Positions 34,896 through 46,846 of a DNA stretch of 64,000 nucleotides are shown in pieces (positions within the stretch are counted from its first letter, which is position 1; each line of letters begins with the position of its first letter). The notes below the pieces were generated by a model, which did not search any database, was not told the origin of the DNA, and worked only from the letters and a program-made list of their open reading frames with translations. Position numbers and translations under genes: made by a program. Where the stretch lies: the NCBI GenBank assembly GCA_932294295.1, contig OW028580.1:37933836-37997835 (forward strand), given 5' to 3'. This DNA is from Alitta virens. Taxonomy: Eukaryota; Annelida; Polychaeta; Phyllodocida; Nereididae.

Positions 34896-36096
34896 GATAG
34901 AGGGAGAATCAGAGGTAGTCAAAAAGTATCATAGACCTCTTACCTGCATGCAATTAAGACCACCCTATATTAAGGCAACATCGATATTTTTAAGAACTGA
35001 TTACAGAATAAGTAAATCTCAGATCAATAAGAACACTCAATTAGGAAAAAAAATTTTAGTGACTTCATTATGTTTATCACAGTATATAGCAAACTTGATT
35101 CAGGCAAGTAAACAACAAATATGCCTTGCATCTTTGCACACTACATGTCACTGCATATAACGATACTGTATGGTATATATTCATCATTATATTTAATATT
35201 TAATATTCAACAGTATATGCTCGTGTAAATGCAGTTTAATACTAGTTGCATCAACCTCAGGTATTGGAAATAACTCGCTGCTTAAATGAAGCGTAGGAAA
35301 TTAGGACAGAGCAATGAAGGTGCTTCGGCAATGCTTTGGCAGTGCATTGACACTCTAACACAAGACCCGATTAGTCAATACCAATCAATGATCAATCGAG
35401 ACTGGATTGGATTTGTCTGCATGGGGGTTGATTTGAAATCACCCTTATTGTAGGGTTGTTAATGATAGCATTGTCACAGTCACACGGTGTCCACCCCCTC
35501 CCCTAGTTCAATCAGTTCTGCCCCCCCCCCCCCTCCTCCCCCTCCCCCAACGACACGAGGACTGGAATAGCACCTTAGCATCACCAGAGCCGCATCACCA
35601 GAACAACAGCAGCAGCAGCAGCAGCAGCACTGCCAGAACATTGATCCCTGCCTTATAGTGAATTCCAGGAAGTCCCTATAACAATCGCATACATTAACCG
35701 ATATTCTGGCCAATCAGGGGCGAGAGGCCTAGTCCCATCTACTGCTGTCGGTTCCCCAGCCGCTGAAGCAGTAGCATCTATTGATTCCTAGGGTTTTCGG
35801 GTACTTGCATCTTTTTCTTTCCCTTGTTTTTTTATTTTCTATCATACTGATGCGGCCAACAGCAACAGCAGCTGCAGCAGCCTAGCATCTGAGGCAGAGC
35901 ATCAGCTGTGAACATTGCAGCCAGCTCCCAGCTCTCTCTGTTTATTTTGTAGAGAACCCTCAACCTATAACATAACAACAACAATAACAATGCTTCCTGC
36001 TGTGTTATTAAATCATTAATGCCTATAGCATTCTGTGTATGACAATATTGATTGCATTTAACTTAAAATATGATATAATTATGTGAGACAACCTCA
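34896..36096. other. CAG tract and C-run in a GC-richer stretch
   Basis: From 35460 to 35950 composition is more even: C14 at 35521-35534, CAG run at 35601-35629, CAG-rich again at 35860-35885. No coding family recognised. Confidence 0.4.
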
Positions 36097-36104
36097 CTAT
36101 TAAG

Positions 36105-36229
36105 CACTGGCTGATCGAGCCCTGAATCTACATGGCCAAATGTGCCACGTGCGTTTTCCATGCGCTTGGATAAACGCATGGTTTTGACCTCATTTTAATC
36201 AGGCAAAAACCATGCTAGATCGGCCACTG
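36105..36229. mobile_element. Short hAT-type MITE with perfect 8-bp target duplication
   Basis: 125 bp bounded by CACTGGCTGATCGAG and the inverted CAGTGGCCGATCTAG. It is flanked by CTATTAAG on both sides (36097-36104 and 36230-36237). The target is a unit of the dispersed ATTAAGACC repeat. The interior is one arm and the centre of the palindromic TACATGGCCAAATG family also found at 36931 and 47109, so two element types are fused here. Confidence 0.85.
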
Positions 36230-36237
36230 CTATTAAG

Positions 36238-36930
36238 ACCACCCCATCCACATTTAAGAGCATTTTCAACCACTAAGTTTTGTTATATTTGAAATTTGAA
36301 CCAATTATAAAGACTATTTCACTGTTATGTTAGTTTAAGACAGAATTCCGCTTCACTGTGGTCTTATTTCAAGGAAGACCCAATTATCTGGTTCGGCCTT
36401 CGATTCTTGCTTATGTCCTGATACAAGGTCATCTGAACAATTACATCTGCCCATTACATCTGCATAATAACCCATAGGCTGTGGGGTATACAGTACTCTA
36501 CATACCCTTGTATGCTTCGGCAAGCCCTTATCCAGTATGCACAGCAAAGCCTCCCATATTGAGACCACCCTGGGGGTAACATATAATTGTGTGATATGTC
36601 AAAAGAAGTTTGAAACATAAATTATTGAATGTTATATGGAGAGGTGAGCTTTAAATGATGTTAATTAAAACCACGAATACATAGTATATGCTGTCAAAAA
36701 TGCAAAATGCAAAAATTGGTCCCAATAATGAGGCATTTAACACATAAAGAGGAGTTGCATTTGAATCTTTGTAACTATTTCAAACTGCTATATTTGTTCA
36801 AATGATCAATGAATCTACCTTCTATTTATTTATTTTATTTTCATCAACCCATTTATGCACCAATTTTGTCCGGCGAACCATTCCAATCAAAATTGCTTTT
36901 GTTGTAACTATACTTACTATTTTTGATATA
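36238..36930. other. No gene supported
   Basis: A 71-codon minus-strand frame (36353-36568) has fair composition but no family. The rest is AT-rich. Confidence 0.35.
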
Positions 36931-37062
36931 TACATGACCAAATGTGCCACGTGCGTTTTCCATGCGTTTGGATAAATGCATGGTTTTTACCTCATATTAA
37001 TTAGGCAAAAACCATGCGTTTTCCATGCGTTTATCCTTCTCATGGAAAACGCACGTGGCACA
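36931..37062. mobile_element. Palindromic MITE, TACATGGCCAAATG family, right end lost
   Basis: The left arm TACATGACCAAATGTGCCAC is matched by an inverted right arm that ends GCACGTGGCACA. The outermost right-arm bases are replaced by TA repeat. The centre is an inner inverted repeat of CATGCGTTTTCCATG and GGATAAACGCATG. Closely related to 47109-47256. Confidence 0.75.
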
Positions 37063-38700
37063 TATATATTATTATTGTTTTTCTTCTTCTTTTTTTTCTG
37101 TAGTAACTTCTTTCTTTGTATATTTACCTTTTTTCTATGCATGTATTCAATCAGTTAATTACAGTGTAAAATGTAACTGGTGGAATCTCCAGCTGTTTTT
37201 CAGCAAAAAAAAAGAAGTCTTGAGTCCGAGTCTAATCTGAATCGAGGCCTTAATAGTGAGGTGCTCATAATAGTGGTGGTTTTAATACGAGGTTATATCG
37301 TATTTCATTGAACCATTTAAACCCCATCATACCCAAAAGGGCTCCCCAGTTATTACACAGCTGATGGGTATACATGCTGCAGTTTGCCATCAGAACTCCA
37401 AGCTGCATCACTGGCAGCAGCATCATTGGCAGCAGCAGCAGCAGCAGCAGCAGCAAATGACCAAACACCAATCTAGAGCCCAAAGCAATCAACTGGCCCC
37501 AAACTACTCAGTGTAACAATTTTTTTGGGGGCCTCCATCAAATGAAATGTCTAATGACCACGGTCAATGTGTACTCCTTTACAGTCTGCTAAACAGCTCC
37601 AAACAACTAAATGTTTATTCGTGGTGGTCACCAAATAGCCCACTAAATTAGTGTACTTTACTCTGCATTGTGGTTGTATGTTGTATTTTTAGACTGGAAT
37701 TGTTTTTAGACTTTGAACTTGATGTCCAAAGTAGAGAACAGAAAGAGTATTGGGCTAAAATAAGTAAAGGAGCCATCATCATGTACATCTAAAGTTACTC
37801 TTTTAATATTTGCTGCATATACATGTTTATTACTTTAAGTTTTTAAGTGATTTGGATTAGAATGGCATCACATTATATTTGGTATCATTCAAAATACATA
37901 TACATTTACAGGGTACAATTTCCTTGTTTTTATGTATACACCTTTTTTTTAGCTCTTTTTCATGGTAATTTATTTTTATTTTTATAATATTGTACATTTG
38001 TCTACGAATGAAGATTATTATTTCATGGCTGTACATGGAATTGACTACAGTGTATAATGTTCAAATCAATTCAAACTCAATTAAATTTTACCTGCATACA
38101 GCGTACAGGAAGTCATTTTATCTACTCAAATTCTCAATTTTTGGCACTCTGCAACCTGATGAATTCAACGGATCAATAACTGTAGTTTACATGTCAGCAA
38201 AAATGTGTATTGATCAGTAAAAATTCAAAGTGGATAATTTTGGTTTGATCACACATTTATGTGTATTTCCATTACATTTCAATTCAATAATAAATTTCAT
38301 TGTTACATTGCAAATGCTATTGAGTGCAGTCATTTCATCATTTTACAGCATTTGCAAGTGACATTTTTGACATTTTGCAGATTTATTGAGCTCAGCTGAG
38401 ATTAAGGGGAATCCCCTTGTGTAAATTCTACAGAAACGCATCCAAATTCACAGCAGATTGACCCAGTTATCTGCAGGACTCCGGATCTGTGATCAAAGTA
38501 CAGGGGTCTTTGGGATCCAGGCTTGGATCTTGATCTGTCAAAATACTGCATCATCTGATACTGGAGACGGCTGGACCATGACACGAAGAGAATCAAATTG
38601 CTGACTGAAGATAATTGACAGACAGCCCGGACAGACAACCAGGCAGGCCTCTGCCACTCATTGAATTCGAAGGGAGATATAAGAGATGCGAATAAAGGAA
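37063..38700. other. AT-rich; CAG tract; no gene supported
   Basis: CAG run at 37433-37456 in a CAG-rich stretch. A minus-strand frame (38402-38638) of even composition ends at TAA near 38402, but its start and family are unclear. Confidence 0.4.
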
Positions 38701-39053
38701 AGGGAGAGGAGAGGAGAGGAGAGGAGAGGAGAGGAGAGGAGAGGAGAGGAGAGGAGAGGAGAGGAGAGGAGAGGAGAGGAGAGGAGAGGAGAGGAGAGGA
38801 GAGGAGAGGAGAGGAGAGGAGAGGAGAGGAGAGGAGAGGAGAGGAGAGGAGAGGAGAGGAGAGGAGAGGAGAGGAGAGGAGAGGAGAGGAGAGGAGAGGA
38901 GAGGAGAGGAGAGGAGAGGAGAGGAGAGGAGAGGAGAGGAGAGGAGAGGAGAGGAGAGGAGAGGAGAGGAGAGGAGAGGAGAGGAGAGGAGAGGAGAGGA
39001 GAGGAGAGGAGAGGAGAGGAGAGGAGAGGAGAGGAGAGGAGAGGAGAGGAGAG
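38701..39053 (+). repeat. (AGAGG)70 near-perfect pentamer array
   Basis: About 350 bp with no interruption visible, polypurine on the plus strand. Because 15 is a multiple of 5, every frame reads as an RGEER repeat. These frames are not genes. Confidence 0.98.
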
Positions 39054-39239
39054 GTACTGATACCAGACGATGGGATGATAAGTTAAAAGGTTTGTTTTGT
39101 CTCCTTGCTACTAAAGCTTTGTCAGCTTCTATGAATAGCTAGCTGAGACAGACGTAATGATGGGGTGACAAAGCTAGGTTTCTGTACTGTTGTCTCAATG
39201 ATATATACTGGTTTGAAGTTTAGCCACTCCAGCAAACTT

Positions 39240-39400
39240 TACCGGGTGAAGTTTAGCCGGCTCATATGTCAAACGTATGACCAACTGTCTGAGGCGGACG
39301 TAATGATGAGATTGTAAGCTGAGGCATGCACGTTTTACATTTACCCCATGAATTGAATCTTTTGCTTTCCCCAGCACAGACACCAAGTAATAAAAACTAT
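39240..39400 (-). mobile_element. SINE family A body
   Basis: Contains GAGGCGGACGTAATGATGAG, TTTACATTTACCCCATG and CCAGCACAGACACCAAG in family order. Part of a SINE cluster with 39120-39165 and 39895-40145. Confidence 0.7.
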
Positions 39401-39894
39401 GAAAATCAATGGAGACCATCAAGCTTTGAAAAGTAAGATACAAGAGATGAGAAATAGTATACTGAACATATGACAACTGTCTGTAACAATATAACACAGC
39501 AAATAAAATGACTTGGACCTATAGCACACAATTAGCTCAATCATTTGCAGATATATCGATGTAACATTGTACAGAATACAACAGGTCATTTGATCTGTAC
39601 ATTTTGAGCACCTCCCATCCTGTGGGCAATAACGCACTAGAACGACAGCTTTACAAAAGGCATTCTAGAGTTACAGAATTCCATTTGTTACAAATGACAA
39701 TAGGTACTGTGATACTGTGCAGTTCAGTGGTGTCAGGGACCTTGGTCATTTTCACCTGTCAGTTGCACACACCTACACAGGTTTTCCTAGAAAGTACACG
39801 TTTACTTAGCTTACCTAAAGAGGGCCTGGTGTAACCACAGAGCAGACCATATATATCTTATTCATATCCTTTTCCTTTCTATAACGTCTGAGTG

Positions 39895-40145
39895 CTGATG
39901 GTCTGAAGCTGGGTCAGCTTTTGTGACAAACGCAGATGTAATGATGACATGAGATTATATGGCTTAGCGTCCATGTGTTGCGCATTAACACCATGGGTGG
40001 AATATCTAACATGTCCCAGCATATAGACACCGATTTCAAGGCACCGTCAATTTTAGGTTGAGGCAAACTCGATCAATGCCCAGGCTGGGTTTCGAACCCA
40101 GAACATTCGAAAGAGCTGGCCGAAGTTTTAATCACTTGATCAAAT
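39895..40145 (-). mobile_element. tRNA-derived SINE (family A), near full length
   Basis: The best copy of the family that dominates the window. The minus strand starts with a tRNA-like head: A-box-like TGATCAAGTGATTAAAAC (near 40140) and B-box GGGTTCGAAACCC (40099-40087). The body follows: CGGTGTCTAT-GCTGGGACA, CCACCCATGGTGTTAA, TCATCATTACATCTGC, then AGCTTCAGACC at the 3' side (near 39905). The same order of blocks recurs in all other copies, which defines the SINE. Confidence 0.8.
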
Positions 40146-40374
40146 TAAACAAAAAGAAAAACGCTAGCTTGGAGCTATATATAGACTATTTATCACTGAG
40201 TTGGATGAAAAATTAAAGAGTGCTGTAAAACATACAATCAAATAAAATCAATAGGATAATGTCATTGTATAAAAAATCAAGTTAACATTCAATCTGGTTT
40301 GTAAAATCGAGTGATAAATATAATTATTATAGCCTAAATTTAATCTATGAAGTTATTTTCATACATAAGCTTTT

Positions 40375-40380
40375 TTTAAT
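40375..40380 (-). terminator. Candidate poly(A) signal (ATTAAA)
   Basis: The common variant hexamer ATTAAA on the minus strand lies about 85 bases past the stop of the exon at 40464-40594. It is weak evidence on its own in AT-rich DNA. Confidence 0.25.
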
Positions 40381-40463
40381 CTCTTTTTTTGTGACCTTGC
40401 TTTTCATCGACCTACTACGGTCAATGCAGTGTAGAGTGCTTTGACCTATAACTCCAGCAGAAA

Positions 40464-40594
40464 TCAGCAAAAACGACTGATAATGGAATTGAAGAGTGCA
40501 ATTCCTGTTGCCATGGACGCGTTAGGGCTACTTCCGGTCCCGCTGGCACTGCTTCCGGTGAAATTACTATCGTTGCGACAGCTGTTCTGACACA
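40464..40594 (-). CDS. Probable last coding exon, Cys/Ser/Gly-rich protein of unknown family
   Basis: On the minus strand a strong acceptor (TTCTTTTTTGCAG, ending at 40595) precedes a 131-nt exon: two bases of a split codon, 42 residues, then TGA (40466-40464). The peptide starts CQNSCRNDSNFTG, continues with a Ser/Gly-rich linker (SSASGTGSSPNAS) and ends in a mildly hydrophobic tail (MATGIALFNSIISRFC). Both NFT and NAS are N-glycosylation sequons. Base composition is more balanced than the surroundings and contains CpG. The combination of cysteines, sequons, small-residue linker and apolar tail would fit an extracellular or GPI-anchored protein, but the tail is weak for a GPI signal and I do not recognise the family. 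The function is unassigned. A chance open frame after a pyrimidine tract remains possible. Other exons would lie at higher coordinates; none was recognised. Confidence 0.45.
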
Positions 40595-40750
40595 CTGCAA
40601 AAAAGAACATCAGCAAATGCTGGACATTTATTTGTGGTGGGTAAGATAAAGAAGACACTTTAAATGTTGGTAACACATCGATCAGATTCAAGAGGTAGAT
40701 GAAATGATGAGATGATAAGGCATGGAGTCTACCTGAAAGGCATCTTCTAC

Positions 40751-41007
40751 TCTATCTATCGGTCTATCTATCTCTCTATCTATCTCTCTCTCTCTATCTC
40801 TCTATCTCTCTATCTCTCTATCAATATATCAATATATCTCTCTACCTATCTATCTATCTCTCTACCTATCTATCTATCTCTCTACCTATCTATCTATCTA
40901 TCTATCTATCTATCTCTCTATATCCTATCTCTCTATATATCCCTCTATCTCTCTATCTATCTATATATCTCTCTATCTATCTATCTATCTATCTCTCTCT
41001 ATCTATC
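40751..41007 (+). repeat. (TATC)n/(TCTC)n array
   Basis: Mixed TATC and TCTC with ACC variants, just after a SINE fragment (40690-40732). Confidence 0.95.
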
Positions 41008-43277
41008 TGCACATAATAATTCTAGCACCCAATTGATTTCAGGGAATTATTAATTTGGCCTATATATATATAATGTTTCTGGTCATTGCACGCCTTCAAA
41101 TGCATGAACCCACTTGATTATTTCCTTATGCGGTATTACGCACAAAGGAAACGCCATTAACTTTTAATGCATTCATCCATTGTTCAGTCCGATGGATTTA
41201 TGCAGGTTTAATGCAATTGTTGAACATCATTTGAACTACCTTTATCTGTTGAAAGCAAGCGGAAGAGCTAGCAACAACAGTTAATGGCTCAACATAATCC
41301 ATAAAATGCTGCTGGCCGGACTTGCCTTTGTTTTATTCTAACCTTAGGCCAGCATAAAATGATCTAGGGTTGCAGTAATTTGCATATGTCTGATTTTGTT
41401 TTAGATGTCCTTTTGATTATACCAGCTTATTTCAATGTTTATTATATACATTATATATATAACAATGTATTACAAATAACTAATATTTATAGACCTACAA
41501 AGTTCTGCATTGTAGTAATTTATTTGCTGATTTAACCCTGCACACATACCAAGCTAGAGCCTATTTCAAGCCGAATTAAACCTCTGAGATTGAGCAGTGT
41601 TCTGCAGAGACAGCAACAGCATGACCAAGGACTGCGTAGAGCCAGAAACCCTGGTAAATTTTCAGCATTTTTTGCTGACTTGAATGATTTATCATGTCAC
41701 ATTGGTGCAGAATAAATTGTATCAATTAGTCATATACATAATTTATTGACAATGTTGTAGCATAACGTATATGTGACATTGAAATTGGCTAGTATTATCA
41801 GATGACATAAAAACAAGCAATAATTACCCCAATAAACAATTTCCCCAGGCCTAATTTAAAGTTACCTTTGCCTACCAAAAAAACGAAAATAGCCTTCCCT
41901 GAAGTCAAAAATGGTGTGCTATATTCTGCCTATAGGAGACAATTTCAATGGTTCATTCTATTACAAAATAGTATACTTTTTCAGTCAGGTGTTTCACATA
42001 GAACTTAAGTGTCAGTAAGGTAGAAAAACTTATCAATTTTAAGTTCAGAAAAGTAAGTTTCTAAATTCACTGACTTTAGTCTGCAACATCATCAGCAGTC
42101 ACAGCTGCAGTGAAAGGACCTGCAGAAGCTACAGTTTCACAAGCTGCAGGCTCCCTAGCATAGCAACCACAAACGCCTGCAGCGCCCCTTGCGTCGGACA
42201 CGGAAACTGGGTCACAGCTACTGCAAAGAACTACAGTTTGACAGCACACAGTAAGCTCTTAGCAAATCAAACAAGCCCATGCTAGAAAGGTCGATTACTT
42301 GGGATTCTGTGATTTGCTTGCAAAAACATTATGAGCTGTTCTGTGTAACTGCAATTATTATTGCATTTTTTTTTTTTATCATTTTCTTAATCTGCATTGG
42401 GTCATAGAAACAGGACCTATATAGGTCAATAGGTCAAATGCAATGAAGAGTGTAATAAATAAATACCAATTAAATATACAATGTAATATTATCCCACCAG
42501 CCTCTGATGAAAGTGCATCTCTGAGATGTTAACTGTGAGACACCCCCCCCCCCCCCCAAGTGATCCAATTATACGCCACTGACCTCTCTTACATTTGATT
42601 AGGCCTACTATTAATTATTTTATTCATCTTTTGGTGGTTTATAAATTTTAAACTTTGAATCATATAAAGGTAGGCTTAAAGTCTAGTAGTTAAGACCTGT
42701 TTTTCAGTTGTCATGAATTAATTTTATTTCTTGTGTTTTTTTTTTTAAAGAAGTTAAATGCGATGATGCCGCATAAATTTATTTTCTAATCTATACAAAC
42801 ATTTATATGCATGCTCACTGAACTTCAGCATTTTTGTTCAGAGGTGGGTAGCACAGGCGACCCAGGTGAGTGCTCAGCATTCTAAAGGTCCTATCAGAAA
42901 ACTTAATTTAATAAGGCAAATGCCTAATTAATTCATATATATTTCATGTTTTTCAAGCTACAGTATCCGCAGGCAGCAAATGAAGCCCTTTAAATCTATT
43001 TACAAACGAAGTGCCTGATCAGCCGTGAGAGGGCGTGCCGGCATGGGCGACTTATTTCTGTCCAGGCAAGCGATCTAAAAATAGAACTGGAGAAAATCTG
43101 CAAATAGACGGTCCTGGTGACAAACCAGCTACTGCTCAGCATTGGACGATTTGTTAGTTCTCATACATCATTAAAGACCCACGAAATTATATAATTAGGG
43201 ACAAATAACTAATTATTTATACAAAATAATCTTAGATCGGTGTTTATAAACAGAAATTTCCTCGCCAACCTTCAGGG
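41008..43277. other. No gene supported upstream of the tRNA
   Basis: Mostly AT-rich. At 42085-42250 a CTGCAG-rich stretch has two direct copies of a GTCACAGCT…CTACAGTTT segment about 115 bp apart. A possible 48-nt micro-exon at 41609-41656 is not supported further. Confidence 0.4.
42542..42582 (-). mobile_element. hAT-like terminus (CAGTGGCGTA) with G-run
   Basis: The minus strand reads CAGTGGCGTATAATTGGATC then CACTT and a run of about 15 G. CAGTGGCGTA is a frequent hAT terminus. The other end was not found, so this is a fragment. Confidence 0.35.
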
Positions 43278-43348
43278 GCACCGCTGGTGTAGTGGTATCA
43301 TGTAAGATTCCCATTCTTGCGACCCGGGTTCGATTCCCGGGCGGTGCA
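43278..43348 (+). tRNA. tRNA-Gly (anticodon CCC)
   Basis: A 71-nt cloverleaf decoding GGG. The acceptor arms GCACCGC (43278-43284) and GCGGTGC (43341-43347) pair perfectly and the discriminator base is A (43348). The D-arm carries the A-box (TGGTGTAGTGGTATC). The anticodon stem TAAGA/TCTTG has one T-G wobble around the loop TTCCCAT, with CCC at 43310-43312. The T-arm carries a perfect B-box (GGGTTCGATTCCC). It closely resembles the animal tRNA-Gly-CCC isodecoder class. CCA is not encoded, as expected for a eukaryote. It has no diverged body or A-rich tail, so it looks like a true tRNA gene, not a SINE head. Confidence 0.97.
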
Positions 43349-43350
43349 CG

Positions 43351-43356
43351 TTTTTT
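43351..43356 (+). terminator. RNA polymerase III terminator of tRNA-Gly
   Basis: A run of six T residues starts three bases after the discriminator base, the usual pol III termination signal. It supports the tRNA being transcribed. Confidence 0.85.
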
Positions 43357-43359
43357 CAA

Positions 43360-46300
43360 ATTTGAGAAAAAAAATGGTACTATTGCTTACGTCACAACTG
43401 AGGGGAAGTTATATAACATAGATTACAAATTGACTTTTCTTCCCTATGAGACACCGAACTAAACATAGGCCCATGGGTGATAAAACTGTCATACACTGAT
43501 ACAGTGGCACAGTGCCAGGATACACTTATGACAGTGACAGTGGCAGGGCAGCTGCCATACTTGTGACAGGCAGTCATAAAAAGGCCCATAAAATGTACTA
43601 CATTTATCAAAATAAAATCCATCACATTTCCCCCAATTATTTACCAAATTCCATCTGAACTATTGAATTATGTATAAACTATAATATATATTTAATGGAA
43701 ATCATACTTAATAGGCTGGCCCAATTAGAGCTCTGCATATTCCAAAAATGGTTATGAATTATTTCAGGGCTATTAGGACTGGCTTATATATTCTAAATAA
43801 TTTATCTTACACTAAAGCCTAGGTTTCCTAATATAGCCCGTGCTGAAAATGCCATAAACAACACAAGCGAATAATTCAATGCATTTTGAATATTTTGTTT
43901 ATTTTCCTTTACATGAGTAGTAATATAACAATTATTGACTATTTTCAATCTCCCAAACCAATAATACTTAAGTCACTAAACGGACTGAATCATTGAATGA
44001 GTTAAAAAAACAAAAACAATTATCATTAAATAAAAATATCAAATAATATTTTCAATAATATTACCATGGTCTATTGGTATTGATTTTATTTACACAAAAA
44101 TAAACAAATGAACAAGAGGCTTAGATCAAACTTAAGTAGAGTTAATGCAAAAAAGATATAATATAATATTGAAACAATAACTTAAAGTAATAAAGGTAAA
44201 TAATATTTAAAATGTTCCTACTTCACATTTCTCACAAATTCACCATTCTATAATCTAAGATCTAATTGCTTTCACATTAAACTCACATGAATTTGAAACG
44301 AAATCAAATTTAATTTGTAGTCAATATCTTAACCGTGTATTTAGCACAAATCTAGCCTATTTCTACCACGTGACACATTTAATTGCTCTGTCCCTAATAT
44401 TCAACAAACAATAACCTATTTTTATGATGACAAACAAGGCATTTTTATACCTCATAATAATTAATAAATCATGCATACAATGATTGTAGTCACATTTAAT
44501 GACAATTTTCCATATTCACAAATTCAACAATGTGGTGTTTGTTTACATAACTTGTTTACATGACTTATGACACAATTACATAATTTGTTCTAGAGTTTCC
44601 TTTCTAATTAACTCCAATCTATAACATGCATTGAACTATCACATGTATTAATTATACTAATTAACTACATCATAACTCATTAAAATGCAAATGTACATCA
44701 TATTCTTGACCCACAATGAGCATTCGACGGTGTGATGCACCATGTTTAGGATCCAACAATAACATTTCTACCTTAAAATGAATATTTCGTAACAGGAATG
44801 TCCAGTTTCTTCTTATCACAAGAGCCGATATATACTTCAAAGCAGCCTCCATTTGTGATCAGTTCAATAAATGTGTCGTTAATAACTTAATATCTGGCAC
44901 GCGGATCATTTCGATACATTGGATCGTTTAACATTTCGGGTATGCTGATGATACAAGTATAATTGTACTGAATACATCACACAGTCATTTGAAATCTCAT
45001 TAGTACAATAATAACAATATATTTTATAGTTAATTATATTCTATTCAATAAAGAAAACACCATTCAAAGGCTTTATTAAATTAATATCCACCAAATAATG
45101 TCTTCTTTAACTTCACTCCAGCTGTGAGAGATGTTCCATTTTAATGACAACCCTGTCAACTGCTTTTCTCAAATCTACAAAATAACATTTCACTCATGTT
45201 CTTTCTGCCATAAAATTAACCAAATAATGCGATTTTTTATGGCAATAACCAGCCAAAAGACACCAAGCAGACGACTGCCGCAGCGAAAGAATGACTCGGC
45301 TGAGGTTTTGAACTATTAAACCATAAAAAAAGGAATATTTTAATTGCTTCCAAAGTTTTTTTGATCTCTTTTTACCATCAAGGTGTCAGACTTTCTTGAG
45401 ATACTACGTCGATGTTAAAAAGATGCTCCGCTAGAGTAAGTTTGAATAAAAAGATCTATGGCGTAAATAAATTTTCGGTCCTACACCGATATTTAAAATT
45501 CATTTTATTTTTACTTCTCAGCGAAACTCGTGTTTAAAAATACTTCACCGTGTTTACATTCCAGCTGACCTGTTTTATTCGGATAGTGTATTGTCAAACT
45601 AGTTTTGTCATAAATTTATGTACAGTGTACATAGCGAGTCACCTGTGCTTGTCGAAGTCTTTTTCTGTCATAAACAAACTTTCGTACCACGCAAAAATGT
45701 TATGTGGGGCTTAATATTAACACGAAGATAAGATAAGAAGTAAATTATGAAAGTCATGATCCAATTTTACAGATTGAAAGAGTCTTACATACATAAATCG
45801 TATGAAACGAAAGCCACATTTTACATCATTTTATGATGATAAATCTAATTTGGCATAACCGTTTTGACATGCTACTCCGACATAGAGTTATTTAAGGTAG
45901 CCTGCTTAATTTAAACGAATCCAAACAACGTAAGAAAACAATCGAACGACATTCGAACGAAAGACCGAAAGAGACCACGGAAGACAAATTTATATTGCTG
46001 TCGCGAAGCTCTCGACAAACATTACGCTGATGCGAATACAGGTTTACAGAGAAGCAAAATAAGCTGTGTCCACAAGCAGGTAGAAAATTATCAGCAATCT
46101 GAGCTAAATATGATCATGCTTTCGACAAGTAGCACAAAATAAATGAACAAAACCGGCTAGCCAGCACAAAAAGAGGCTGATGTACGCAAAGGCAACTTTT
46201 TTAGCATCAAAACTTAGAAGTTGTCTAGACGATAACAGCTTTTTCACAGCAGACTTCCATTTTTACTCTCACCGATATAAATTTTGCAGCGGCCACGAGG

Positions 46301-46626
46301 CAGTCATAGGAACACTTAGTAACATTTTTGTAACATTTTTCCCCACCTGGTGACAGTGCAATAGAAGGCTAATGTATCATTTGGCTTCACAAAGTTCATG
46401 CGAATAACGCAAACAGAAAACGACATCAAATGTTCTAATTTTCAAACAGCGAAGAAATGTCTCGGATGCAAATACATGTATTGTTTTCATATACTCTTCT
46501 TCTTTACATTAATATTTTATAATAATTTCAGATAAATTTCAACAAAGATTTCTTTATACAACTCCCATATGGACATAATGATGGATAACATACATCCTCA
46601 AATATGACATAAGGATAAACACAGAA
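43360..46626. other. Repeat-poor AT-rich stretch downstream of V-ATPase B
   Basis: More than 3 kb with no microsatellite, SINE or MITE that I can see, unlike the rest of the window. It lies 3' of the V-ATPase B stop on its strand, so part may be extended 3' UTR. A 60-codon minus-strand frame (44670-44852, MEAALKYISALV) has ordinary codons but no known family. Confidence 0.45.
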
Positions 46627-46632
46627 TTTATT
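46627..46632 (-). terminator. Poly(A) signal for the V-ATPase B exon
   Basis: AATAAA on the minus strand lies about 215 bases downstream of the TAG stop. This fits a short 3' UTR. Other minus-strand AATAAA hexamers occur further downstream (near 45500, 45590, 45076 and 44088), so longer alternative 3' UTRs are possible. Confidence 0.5.
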
Positions 46633-46846
46633 GCACTTGAAAAGATAATTTAATCACATTATTGAACTCCAAATGCTATGAATAAACATCACACAATTGC
46701 CATAGGAATGATGAGTAAACAACGTCTAATTTTACTCCGCTAGGACTAATTTGCCATTTTGAAATGTCAACACATGATTCGACCAATCAGAGACAAGAAT
46801 TTTGGAATGGAGGCTGGGTGGCTCACTCTGGTGTTTTGTGCATAAA

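Noticed and set aside
36353..36568. 71-codon minus-strand frame
   Set aside because: No family, no clear splice sites; starts in ATTAAGACC-type repeat.
38661..39086. 141-codon Arg/Gly/Glu-rich frame
   Set aside because: Pure translation of the AGAGG array; all frames read the same RGEER motif.
41609..41656. Possible 48-nt micro-exon (RDSNSMTKDC…) between TTCTGCAG and GTAAAT
   Set aside because: The polypyrimidine tract is poor and there is no second exon to pair it with.
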